64,000 nucleotides of DNA from Diogma glabrata. Lineage: Eukaryota; Arthropoda; Insecta; Diptera; Cylindrotomidae. Below, in pieces: positions 1-10,935 of the stretch. The notes beneath the pieces are model-generated. The model ran no database searches, was not told where the DNA came from, and saw only the letters and a program-made list of their open reading frames with translations. The number at the start of each line of letters is the position of its first letter. Position 1 is the stretch's first letter. The position numbers and the translations under genes are program-made. The stretch covers positions 103,480,462 through 103,544,461 of the forward strand of contig OY856188.1 in assembly GCA_963693315.1 (NCBI GenBank), read 5' to 3'.

Positions 1-1110
1 ATAGCTAAAAACTATGCAGGCTACGAAGATCCTTGAGAGCCTATCTCCTTTTATGTGCAAGCAATGTTATACCATAATAGGCCAAATTGTGTGAAGACCT
101 GGAGATTTTTATGGTTTAATGGAACTGATAGCCCAAAACAGAGTCCTGGGCGATATAACTCTTTTTGCTATGATTCAGTTCATTCGATTTTCTTTTTCCC
201 TATTTGAGGACTATTCCCGTTGGATAATCTTAGATTATCCAGTCTTGCTAAGGAATACTTTTTCAAGACCCTCATTAGTGCAGCACACTCCTTGACTGTC
301 TTAATCGACTCACAGTACTTTTCGTAATATCTGTTCTTTGATATACTTTGATATAAAGGCTTATTCCCTTTAAAAAGTTTCCTTGCTTAATCCCAATTAG
401 TCTTCAATGCTCTATTCAGTTGGTCATGGTTTTTGTTCCACCACACCGTCTTGTGTGTACCATGTTGCCTCGTTTCGGGACACGAACTCTCAAAAGATCT
501 ATGAGCTGGTTAATGACCTGATCTGTAGCTCAAACCTTGGAAATGAAGTGACACCCAATACTGAAACGCAGCCGATTCTATCTGTCGGGGATTTCGGTAG
601 ACGCCCACTAGGATCGTCTTTTCTGGAAAATCAGTATATCAAGAATCTTTCATGGTTTTTTTTGTAGTCAGTCTCCAGCTCCTGATGTCTTCGTGAAGAA
701 AGCTAGAATATTGCTTGTCTATGGTTTTTTGCCGTCGGGACTAACAAAAGTATGCTCTTCTCCCGAATTCAGCATTTCCAAATTAATAGTCGCCAAGTAC
801 TCTAAAAGTAGCGAAATCCGAAACTCGACGTCCACGCTGTGCTGCCTGGTTAATGCTGACAGAATTAGGTTGGTGTATCGGAGACAGAATAAAAACTGCT
901 TAGCCAATGATGCTACTTCACGGCGAATTGGCGCCTTAAAACCAATGCGACCAAGCGTCTGTTTTCCATGTTAGGGGCGGCTTGGAGCGGGCGTCTGCCT
1001 TGGATCAAGCGACTCGCTATATAAACGTGTAACAATGTTGTTTCTGGTAACCTTAAGATGCAGAACGAACCTATTCACGACAATTTGGGTTAACGCCCTA
1101 ACCCCGGAAA
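1..1110 (-). pseudogene. LINE fragment (jockey/R1-like), EN end and linker
   Basis: Read on the minus strand this stretch gives broken pieces of a LINE ORF2. Around 720-910 a frame ends in a motif like NSGEEHTFVSPDG, typical of the C-terminal half of the apurinic endonuclease. Around 180-480 other frames give the basic linker between endonuclease and reverse transcriptase (WNKNHDQLNRALKTNWDK, then a YYEKYCESIK-like motif). Stops and frameshifts are frequent, so it is a dead copy. It is cut by the window edge on the left and abuts an opposite-strand LINE near 1120. The clade assignment is tentative; LINE identity is fairly secure. Confidence 0.6.
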
Positions 1111-1124
1111 AAAAAATTATTTGT

Positions 1125-1690
1125 TAAATTTAGAAATCAGAAAAGAATAACAGACCACCGAATCGGAACGTGGAATGTTCACAGTCTGAGCGCTCCTGCT
1201 GCTCTTCCTATTATAAGTCTAGAAACAGAGGCTGAGAGGTATAAGATGGATATTATAGCTCTGCAAGAAATTAGACAGCCAATAATCGGAAAACAAGATT
1301 TGGATAATAACTCTTTATACTGTAGTGATCATCCCTCTCGAAGAGAATTTGGAACTGGTTTTCTTGTTGGTGCACGCATACAAAAAGCTGTGATAAAATT
1401 CATCCCGGTCAATGAAAGCATCTGCTATTTACGGGTACGCGGTACATACAACAATATTTCTCTTATTGCCGTGCATGCACCTACTGAAGCTAAGGCCGTT
1501 GACGAGAAGGATACTTTCTACATAGCACTGGAAGAGGTTATGAAACAAACGCCTACACGCGATTTCATTATGGTTCTTGGTGACTTTTATGGGCAGGTTG
1601 GAAGAGATATCTCTTTTAAAAATGTTGTGGGCTCCAACAGTCTGCAATTGAATTCGAATGTTAATGGTGAGAGAATGACTGAGTTTGCAT
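1125..1690 (+). pseudogene. RTE-like LINE, endonuclease part (interrupted)
   Basis: The plus-strand frame encodes an exonuclease-endonuclease-phosphatase domain, the nicking endonuclease of non-LTR retrotransposons. It opens with TWNVHSLSAPAA, continues with DIIALQEIRQP (catalytic Glu), a HAPTE motif and VLGDFYGQVGRD in place of the usual GDFNAKVG. It breaks off after GERMTEFA, where an opposite-strand LINE tail is inserted. The domain resumes at about 2263. Proteins of this type are often annotated as craniofacial development protein 2-like; here it is clearly transposon-derived. Confidence 0.8.
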
Positions 1691-2262
1691 TTTTTTTTAA
1701 AATAAAAAGTGTTGTGTTATAGGGCTTACAATATGTGTCACAACAACACATAAATACCTTTTAAGACGTGGGTCCCACAACAACTTGCGCTTTAAGGTAT
1801 TGATGAACGCTTTTTTTAAACCTCTGCGGATTGAAACCACCTGAGACTATGGATTCCGTCAAACTATTACATTTGTATGCAGTTAGGACAAAGAAGTCTG
1901 AACAGAGTCCAAGTGGGACAAGATGTACAACAGTACGGGACAACAGTACTCCATACAAGGACGAATATAGGACTTATAAACATGGAGCAATTGGTATGGA
2001 GTGAAAATTTTTTTGCATCTATTTAGGAGGCCGAGTTTTCTAGACGCGCTTTTTGCCATCGCCATTACATCATCGTTCCAGAAGAGGTCATTTGAAACTG
2101 TGACACTCAATAAACGAATGTTTTTACATTCACCCATTGGGTGTATTATCAAATAATTTGAGAATTGCCAGTACTTTCTTTCCGTACCGATCGATTCATA
2201 AGCAGACTTGGGTCTCACCGAATGGAAACACTTGAAATAAAATTGGTCACGTGCTAGTAACA
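1690..2262 (-). mobile_element. Jockey-like LINE 3' end inserted in the RTE-like LINE
   Basis: The minus strand encodes the C-terminal part of a jockey-type reverse transcriptase (SASRKLGLLNRCKKIF, YKSYIRPCMEYC). Its 3' end is marked by a T-run near 1690, the poly(A) tail read on the other strand. The last 100 bp before the tail (1697-1850) match the 3' end of the plus-strand LINE at 40800-41278 and the short piece at 29640-29700, so this is one family. It splits the endonuclease of the RTE-like element. No clear target duplication was found. Confidence 0.75.
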
Positions 2263-4375
2263 TCTCGTTTCTTTTCGAGTGTTCTGGATGTGCGATCGTT
2301 TAGAGGTGCATTCATTTGAAGTGATCACTTTCTTGTATGTGCTAAAATAAGGTTCCACTTTCCAAATCCAAGCATTCCAAAATTCAATCAACGGAAACGT
2401 TTTAACATCTCATCACTAAAGAAGGCTGAAACAGAAAAAAGATATCAAAACCGTATTGCCGAAACATTGGAGGAATCAGAAACCATTAATGGAGACGTCA
2501 ATAAGTCATGGTATTTGCTCAAAGATGCTGTTTTAAGCGCTGCTAAGGGAATACTTGTGCGACCATAAAATCACTCCCAGAAATCTAGGATGGATCAAGC
2601 ATGTCTTGACGCTTTTCAATACAAAAGAGATTGCTATTTGAAATGTCTACAAGGACGCAACACCAGGTCCACGAAGGAGAACTATAAACTGAAAAGACAA
2701 TCCGTTACAAAACTATGTAGACGAACGAAGAGAGAATGGTGGAAGAGACAGTGTAAGGAGATTGAAAGCTTCAATAAGAAACATCAATCGCGTAACTTTT
2801 TTCAACAGGTTAAAACCTTAAAGAAAGGCCCTCAAACTAGATCGACTGCTATTCAAAACGAAGATGGGGAGCTACAAGTAGACCTTAATATTTTAGATAC
2901 TTGGGCCGCTTATTTTGAGAATATTCTCAACTTAAGTGACCAGCAACAAGTCGGACGACGGGCAGAGCTTGTTCGTGCGTCAAAGGTACATTAAAGCAAC
3001 TGGTTAATTAAAACGCAATAAAGCAACTGGTATCGTCGATATAACATCCGAAATGATTGAACATGGTGGTGAACTCTATCCTTAAGATTGTTTGAATTTG
3101 TTCAAATGATCTGGAGGACTGAAACCATGCTGCAGGACTGGAACTCAGCTATGCTGATACCAAACCATAAAAAGGTAATCGCTTACAATGTGCAAACTAC
3201 AGGGGATACATTTTGCTATCAAAACTCAATCCTTTTGCTGAGCAACTATTTGGAGAATATCAGTGTAGCTTTCGGCAAGGCCGAGGTACCACCGATGCAC
3301 TTTTTTCGATAACGATGATTTTGGAAGTGTCGAGAGTTCAACATACCTGTGTACAAACTCTTCGTTGATTTCAGGCAGCCCTACGACTCTCTCGAACGAG
3401 AGACTCTATGGTCTGATCTGGTGTCAATAGGTATTCTCGCTAAACTGGTATAACTATGCAAAATGACAGTACAGAACTCTCAATGCTGTGTACGAGTAGA
3501 GAATGAAATATCAAAATTTTTTAAAGTTGACTCCGGTTTAAGACAAGGTGATGCTATCTTTCCTATACTCTTTAATCTAGCCTTGGAATATGTGTGCCGT
3601 CAAAAGAATCTACCGACTAACAACAATATCTTGTCAATAAACTCAGTACAGATGACGCTTACGCTTACGCTGATGACGTTGTCATCCTCGGCCGAAGTGA
3701 AACTGTTATGAGTGAGACTTTCAAGAGCGGTGCTAGAAAGATTGGTCTTTAAATTAACTACGATAAAACCAAACATATGAATGTTTCAAGAGAGGCTGAG
3801 AAGAAAAATTTGATGTGCGGCGATGAACGAATTGAGGGAGTTGAATCCTATAAATATTTGGGATCAATGCTTGACTCAAACAACAGCATACTTACAGATA
3901 TTAAAGCTCGAATTGCTGCAGGTGATCGAAATTTCTAATCGATTAAGCCTCTCCTTGGATCACCGTATGTGTCAACTAACACCAAACTCAAGTTATACAA
4001 GACGTTGATTAGACCGTTGATGTATGGGTCACAAACATGGACCCTTACACAAAATGACCTAACACGAAATGAGAGCGTAAGATCCTACGCTACATTTTTG
4101 GTCCACTTAAGACAGACGATGGAGAGTATAGAACCCGGTATAACTTTGAGATCAGAGACCTTTTTGGGGGGCAGTCTGGAATGATTAAAAAAATGTACGT
4201 TAGTACCCCAGGGAGTGGGCGACCGCTAGGTAGACCACGACTGGCAATGGGAAACAGACGTAATAAACGACCTTAAAAAAATCGGTGGCCATGGCAATTA
4301 TGTCCCTGTTACGAATGACCGTGGTGAATATTCGAAGCTGGTTATCTTGGCAACGCTCCTAGATGGAGAATGAAC
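2263..4375 (+). pseudogene. RTE-like LINE, EN end, linker and reverse transcriptase
   Basis: This continues the element that starts at 1125. From 2263 a frame gives SVLDVRSFRGA then SDHFLVCAK, the end of the endonuclease. A basic linker follows (2590-2990, DQACLDAFQYKRDCYLKC). The RT region spans roughly 3000-4000: a FRQGRGTTDA motif near 3270, DSGLRQGD near 3520, and the catalytic YADDVVILGR near 3670. The thumb and tail (YKTLIRPLMYGSQTWTLT, then an LRYIFGPL-like stretch) run to about 4200. At least six frameshifts or stops break it. RTE-type is inferred from the TLIRP/GSQTWTLT tail. Confidence 0.75.
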
Positions 4376-6055
4376 GCCACAAAAAGAAAAGAGAGAGTGT
4401 GCTTAAGACCGCACGGCAAAAGTGAAAACTTCATTGGCAATCGCAATCAATTGATGTCGTATTAGTAGTATTTGGATCGTATTAGTAGAATAAATGAGAA
4501 ACAAGTCAGAACGATAAACCGCTAACTACACACACTAACCTCACAATGTAACTAAATAATTGTCAAAATAGCAATCATATGCCAATAGCAGGGACTAAAG
4601 TAAGCGTAGTTGTCACACCCATAGATCAACCAGTTTAAATTTTACAAATCTTTCTGCGGAAAGCTAAGCAAATTCATTGGTATTAATGCGTATTGTTGCC
4701 TTTTGCAAATCACTATCGGCTAAGTGCCACCATTTTTAATTATTTTATTTATCATGATTGCAATCCATGTTTAATCATACATAAGATATGCTTTTTTGTA
4801 TAGAATTTATGCGACTTTCGTCTCGTAATTGTGAGCTTTAAATCGATATAATCGATTTTATCAAGTATCAAGTTACAAGTTTTAAGTCTTCACTTAATTT
4901 TAGAAACATGTATTATATAAAACCGACAACATGTTTAGTGAAGATGATAAAATTCCAATACATATAATTTTGATATACAAATGTAATTGTTTCAGCCTTC
5001 TTATGTTATTTTTTATTTTATAAAAAAATTATGTTAAAAAAAAACATTGATCAAAGCAAACTACCGTTTAAAACGATAGTTTAAAAAAAAGCAAAAATTA
5101 AGGGTACAAAACAACTTCATAAATGTTCATGATGATTAATGTATTAATGCATAAAGGATAAACAGCCATACATACTTTCAATTTTATATATATCCAATAT
5201 TTATTTAGCATGATGACTCGAATGCAAATTTCAAAAGACAGTAGCAATATAACTTTAAAAAACTGCGTTATAGATCCATTTTTTAAAATTCATATAAAGA
5301 AATTATTTTTATGAATTCATAAATAAAAAAGAAATAATTTTAATGGTATTTAATAAAAATTTAAAAAAAAAACTATAAAAAAATTTGTACCATACCAGGA
5401 GTTGAACTTAGTAACTACAGCACATCAGTCGAGCACGATATCCACAACGCAATTTGAAACGTTAAGAAATAATAGATAGATTTTAATTTAAACCTTAATA
5501 TAGTCTTTCATTTTAGAGCGTCACGGATCAGACTAACTTACTACCTACGGAAAAATCTGTGTGTGGTGCGCCTAAAGAGGTTTTCACTTCAAAAAGGAAC
5601 TCTAAAAGAGATTGACGCTTACTGTTGCTATTTGTCCAGTCCACATGATGTGAATTTTCATCACAGTCCGCTATGATATCAAGGTTTCATTCTTGGCATA
5701 GACAGGATGATTATGATAGACCGTCACAATAAATATCAGCCTTTTCTTCTTAGCTACTCCGCAACCGACCATTTTCACGTTTAAATCACCTGAGAATAAC
5801 TCAGTCAGAAGATGCATATCAATAATTTTATGTTATGATATGTAGGTTATGGTTCTATCAGAGCCTCCTTTATCCAGAACTTCCCAGTCTTTCACGGATT
5901 TTTCTTAAATTACTAGCATATTTTTCGTTGCTTGAAAACGAGTGCTAATCTCACTTTATGAAAAAATTTGAACGACAAAAATTCTATTTAAACTAAGGAA
6001 CGGAGCAACTATTAATTTTGCCGTCGTTTTCGCTAATGATTTTCTTTTCCTACAG
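4376..6055. other. Mostly unassigned AT-rich stretch with a tRNA-like patch
   Basis: No convincing coding frame was found. On the minus strand between about 5385 and 5460 there is a tRNA-like patch with a box B-like GTTCAACTC and a weak box A, resembling the SINE-like insert at 9678-10033. Between 5700 and 5900 the minus strand shows a weak GDLNVKMVG-like motif that could be a very old LINE endonuclease. Otherwise nothing is seen. Confidence 0.35.
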
Positions 6056-8142
6056 GTCAAAATAAAGGTTTCAAGTTCAGAAAGAAGATTTAAGTGTGAT
6101 TTTTGTAATAACAAATTTTTCCAACGTCATCATTTGAAAAGTCATATTCGAACACAACATACAGGTGAAAAACCATATAAAAGTTTACAGTGTCTTCAAA
6201 AATTTACACCTAAACAAAACTTGAATAGACATTATAAAATGCACGAACTAAATGGAACTCCAGTACGGTGTTGTAGTAATATGTACCATTTCTAGCTAAT
6301 AAAATATTCATTTTTCAGGCACCTAATGGTAGTGAAACTAAAACAAGCAATCATATTCGCAATAAATTTGTAAGTAAAAAATTAATTTAATATTATTCAA
6401 AGTTTAATTTTTTATCTGAATTTACTACTGAGATTAACTAAATTTTTAATTTTTTACGAAAGCCAATTATAATATTTAAAAAAAAAATTTTTTTTACCAC
6501 TATAATATTTTAAAATTTATTTTTCTTCAATTTTAAATCAATATTTTACCACACTTTTCTACATATGAAACACCACTGGATTAATTTTTTTTTATATTTA
6601 TTTATTATTATTTTAAAAAAAGAAGAAAACTTAATTTTAACAACATTAATAATATATTTTCTTTTTAGAAAATATTTTTAATTTTAACACACAATAATGT
6701 ATTTTCTTTTTAACTAGTATTTTGGGAAATAATTTTAATTTTAACACACAATAATATAGTTTCTTTTCAACTATTATTTTGGAAAATAATTTTAATTTAC
6801 AATAATATTTTTTTCTTTTCAACTAGTATTTTGAAAAATAATTTTGATACCAAAAAAAATAATTTTAATTAATAATTTGAGGATTTCATGAGCTGAAATG
6901 AAAATCCACTTTAATAATTTAAATCACGAACCGAACTAACTCTTATAAAACAATAATTTGAGTTTTTATAGTTTTTTAATTTGTTTAGAAAATATTGAAA
7001 GAATTCATATTAATAATATTTAGTATTTCATTTTATGAGAAAATTATTTTGTTTATTAAAATATTTAAAGAATAATAATAATAATATTTCTTTTTTATTT
7101 TGCGAGAAAATTATTTTGTTTATGAAAATATCGAAAGAATTCATATTAATATTTTATAGTATTTCATTTTATGAGAAAATTATTTTGTTTATAAAAATAT
7201 TAAAAGAATTCATAATAATAATATTTAGTATTTCATTTTATGAGAAAATTATTTTGTTTATAAAAATACAATAAGTAGTTTTTCTATTCATGTGTTTTGA
7301 CTATTTCATTTATGAAAAAAGGATGGGCACTACACAATGCCTTTTGCTTTTGTAATTTCATTGCAAAAGTTTCGTGATACCATTTTTCAATTTTTGCCAA
7401 GGCCCCGCTTAATAAATCTATGTTATAACAAATTTCTCGTATCGGTATTTCCTATAAATATAAAAATAATATAATTTTGCATTTTTATTTCTTTGTATAT
7501 AAACGTAGATTTGCCAAATTTGTAACAAAAGTATTGCGGGGGAAAGGTCATTTCAAATCCATACAAATATTCATACACGTGAACATTTGTTAGATTGCTC
7601 TAAATGTGATATGAAATTCGCACGGAATTGCAATTTGGTTCAACATTTAAAGTTTCATTCAAAACAGGTAAGATTTTATAAAATTTGGTATAGCGGTAGA
7701 ACATTTTACACAGCTGCCTGAAGTTCCCAATTTATTTGCTCACAAAGTATTTTTAAGTATTTTAACCATCGACTTAATATTTGTTTTTTATAGGACTCTT
7801 CAGAGACCACTTCAAACAAATCAAAAACATTGCAAGAAAAATCAACTGATGAAGACAATATTATAAATGTGGAGATGTTTGATTTGACACGCAAAATTAA
7901 AACTGAAATAGAAGAGGTAAAGCAATTTTCTAATAATTCATTAATCTAAGCACACTAATCCTTTCCAGTGACCAGGAATTATTTTCTATTTATTGGAACC
8001 AGTTGGATTGGACATTATTTGTATAGCCTTTAATTTTTTTTTACAGGATGTTGTTATTGAAGAAACAGAATATACAATTGAACCATATAATAAATATTCG
8101 TACGGGGTGATTTGTAAAGAAGAGCTGATTATATCTGACTAG
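6056..8142 (+). CDS. C2H2 zinc-finger gene copy A, 3' exons
   Basis: Five exons are supported: 6056-6262 (207 nt), 6319-6369 (51), 7509-7667 (159), 7794-7916 (123) and 8047-8142 (96, ending TAG). Each has an AG acceptor and GT donor and each is a multiple of three, so every intron is phase 0. Exon one carries two C2H2 fingers (CDFCNNKF, then YKSLQCLQKF, where the first zinc Cys is Ser). The 159-nt exon carries two intact fingers (CQICNKSI, CSKCDMKF). The last exons are acidic and end ICKEELIISD. This suggests a nuclear DNA-binding protein. The 5' exons were not found, so the model is partial. The closest relative is copy B at 35.2-36.2 kb. Confidence 0.7.
6466..7336. repeat. Intronic AT-rich block with two minisatellites, absent from copy B
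   Basis: Copies A and B align on both sides (ACGAAAGCCAA, then TGCCTTTTGC) but only A holds these 870 bp. The block contains about four decayed units of 55-60 bp between 6640 and 6850 (AATTTTAACACACAATAAT plus an AACTAGTATTTTG motif) and about three and a half units of 75 bp between 7030 and 7265 (TATTTCATTTTATGAGAAAA type). No transposon termini were found. The frame at 7035-7274 is a product of the repeat, not a gene. Confidence 0.7.
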
Positions 8143-8292
8143 GGGATCTGATTTCAACAAGCAGTCAAAACAACTATCGAACCTGGTATACGATTCAAAA
8201 TTAAAATGGAATGAGATCATAATCGCTTTAAACTTTTAATTTAAACTGTAGTTGAAAATATTGTTTTAATTTTTAAAATGTAATTAGATATA

Positions 8293-8771
8293 TGAGCAAT
8301 TTCACGCAAGTTCAGCAAATTTTTGGGAAATTTTGACTTGACCCCTTTTAATTTTGATTATTTTTTGTTTATAGATAGTCTTTCATAAATAAAAAATACA
8401 AGTTCTCTTGGAATTTTTATTTTTCGACCAGGGGTCTTCACAGGGTGCCCCTCAATTTTTTGTTATTTTGTGATGTGAGTGCAGCATTTTGACGAGCGAT
8501 TGTAGAAAAACTACCGAATCGATTTTCATTTTTTTTTAAACTAAATTGAAGCTTATTTTATATCTAACTACTTGTGAAAGTTTAGGAGATGCATTATTTT
8601 TTGTTTTAAAGATAAAATTTGTTGTCCTTATGTCTGTCGGGAATCTGTTTGTTCTGAAGGAAAATTATAAAAATGGCGTTATAAACTAAGAGATTTTTTT
8701 TTAATGTTAAATATCAAATATTTTATTATTAAATGAACTTTTTAAAATATTATAAAAATTATGTATGTAAA
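8293..8771 (+). repeat. Left inverted terminal repeat of the 3.2-kb element
   Basis: This arm matches the reverse complement of 10866-11460 over most of its length. It ends just before the ATG of the transposase-like gene, so it probably also holds the promoter. The pair differs by scattered substitutions, small gaps and the extra block in the right arm, so the insertion is not recent. Confidence 0.75.
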
Positions 8772-8782
8772 ATAAAGAAAAT

Positions 8783-10383
8783 ATGAGCAATTCCAGCATA
8801 AATCCACAAAAGCGCTTATTGCTATGTACATTAAATGAAGCTTGTGTGGAGTTTAAAATTAAGTTTGCTGATGTGAAAATAGGATTTACTAAATTCACGT
8901 CCATTCGACCACAAGAATGTATAAAATTATCCCAAGGAGTTCATAATGTGTGCGTGTGTACCATACATCAAAATATAAAACAAATGATTCAACACTCTAA
9001 GATGTCTTGGATTACTGATGCTGCTTTCCAGAATTATAAAACATTAATTGACTTTGTTTCATGTGGTGAATTAACAGAAGATTGTCATACTTTGAAGTGT
9101 AGTGAATGTTCAAAAAAACTTCAACAACTGGAAGGCAGATTACTAAATGATTTTGACGTTAAAGGAATCCTTAAAGTGAAATATCAACAATGGAATACCA
9201 CTGATCGATGCAATTTGGATACGTTAATAGAAACTGTAGAAGAATTTATGAAAAAATTTATTTGCCGTTTACAAATTTTGATACCACACAACTTTATAGC
9301 AAAACAGCAATCTACATTCATTGAGGAAAGAAAAAAAAACTAGAACCAGGAGAGTGCTTCGTTCAAGGAGATTTTCCTGAAAACTACGCCTTCATAATTC
9401 AGGATTGGGTTCAAGGTTATCATTATAATAATTCACTCCTATTCACTACTATTCATCCATTTGTCATTTATTTTAAAAGTGCCGCAAGTGAATATATACA
9501 GCACCGAAGTTTTATACTCATTTCGGATATAAACGATCACAACAGTACTACAGTCTATCTTTTCATTACAAAACTTATTGAATTCATCAGAACGCATATA
9601 AATTCTAATATTAGGAAAATAATTTATAACACCGACGGTGCACCTTCTCAATACAAAAATAAACATAACCTAATTAATTTTGAATTTTTGAGATCAATTA
9701 AACTCAAGTAAGTAAAGAAGTAATTGGAATATTTTCAATCAAAGGTATGGTTTGAAGTTTCTCAGAAAAAACTCTACTTCACATTTTTCGTGTTTCGGTT
9801 GTAATTCGAACCTACCTCGTCAGTGCCCGGCTCGAATCCTTGGGCAGACACGCTATCGATTACGCCGTTGAGGCGATGACAATTTCAAAGTTGAAACTTC
9901 TTCATCACTTATTTATTTTTACTTAAGTTGAATTTTTCCACTGTCATTAGACTCCATATTATGGAAATATTTTTACATTATATGGGATTTGTTGCATTAA
10001 ATTTCTAGACAATACTTTGTGTGAATTCATAGAATAACCTAATTAACTTATGCCACCATAAAAAAGACTTTAAGGTTGATGCAGAATGGCATTTTCATGC
10101 TACCAGCCATGGAAAGGGACCTTGCGATGGAATTGTTGGTACACTGAAGCGTGCTGCACACCGTTATAGTATGGGGAGCAGAGATATTATTGATACACCA
10201 ATAAAACTTTTCGAATTGTCTTTAAAATGGGAATCTACCCTGAACTTTGGATACGCCGATAAATATGAATATCAATTAACAAAAGGAAAATTACAAAATC
10301 GATATAAAAATGCGATTACTATAAGTGGAACTCAAAAATTTCATTCTTTTGTACCATTTCATTCTTTTGTACCACTAAGATAA
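8783..10383 (+). pseudogene. Transposase-like gene (DDE/D type, uncharacterised animal family)
   Basis: The first frame (8783-9343, 186 residues) has the CVCTIHQN and HNFIAKQQS motifs of a family usually listed in animals as uncharacterised. A one-base excess in the A-run near 9332-9340 shifts the frame. The next frame continues with LEPGECFVQGDFPENY, TIHPFVIYF, ISDINDHN and NTDGAPSQYKN. After the 356-bp insert at 9678-10033 it resumes in phase with NLINLCHHKKDF, AEWHFHATSHGKGPCDG and a C-terminus ending GTQKFHSFVP. The Asp residues in GDFPENY, NTDGAPSQ and GPCDG are candidate catalytic residues of an RNase H-like fold; that role is inference. Apart from the indel and insert the frame is well kept, so decay is modest. 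Confidence 0.65.
9678..10033 (-). mobile_element. SINE-like insertion with 13-bp target duplication
   Basis: The 13-bp sequence ATAACCTAATTAA occurs exactly at 9665-9677 and 10034-10046, flanking 356 bp. Dropping the insert and one repeat keeps the transposase-like frame continuous. On the minus strand the insert holds a tRNA-like segment (9801-9876): a TAATCGATAGCGTGTC box A-like stretch and a GGTTCGAATTAC box B, resembling an Arg-tRNA head. The tRNA-like part is internal, so the class is tentative. There is no obvious poly(A) tail. Confidence 0.7.
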
Positions 10384-10384
10384 T

Positions 10385-10935
10385 AATAATTGCAAAAATG
10401 TTTTCCAACTCAAAAGAAACTTTTAAATGTAAAATAAGTAAATAATTTTTAATAACTATATTTATTTCCTTTAACCTACATATTTGTATTTGTATGATAT
10501 TTTATGATATTTTAAAAACTTTGTATGATATTTTAAAAACTGTATTCAATAATAAATTATTTGTAATTTAATGTTAAAATTCAATCTTTTGATTCCATAA
10601 TAACATAATACGAACATAATACTTCTCCAGTCAAAAGTTCCTAAATAGATTTAGTTATTTATACGGCTTTTTTGTTTGCAGTCGAGACTGTCAAATTATT
10701 TTTTATAAGAGTGACAAGTGATTACTAAAAGTGGTAAATAAACATTTCATCTTTTTATGCCATCTAATATACAAAGAAAATAATTGCAGAAGTGTTTTCC
10801 TATTCAAAAGAAACTTCTGTTTGTAAAATAAGTAAATCATTTTTAACAATTTTATTTATTGTACTACATATATAATTTTTATAATATTTAAAAAAAATTC
10901 ATCTAATAATAAAATATTTGATATTTAACATTAAA
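10385..10935. repeat. Partial duplication inside the right end of the 3.2-kb element
   Basis: The sequence downstream of the transposase stop (10385-10580, ATAATTGCAAAAATGTTTTC and following) is repeated imperfectly at 10780-10935 (ATAATTGCAGAAGTGTTTTC and following), including the run into the inverted terminal repeat. The roughly 200 bp between is unassigned. This suggests the right end was extended by a duplication or that two related copies recombined here. Confidence 0.55.

Noticed and set aside
5700..5900. Weak GDLNVKMVG-like endonuclease motif on the minus strand
   Set aside because: A single short motif with no supporting frame around it; too weak to annotate as a LINE.
7035..7274. 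79-residue Phe/Ile/Lys frame
   Set aside because: It arises from the 75-bp intronic repeat that copy B lacks.
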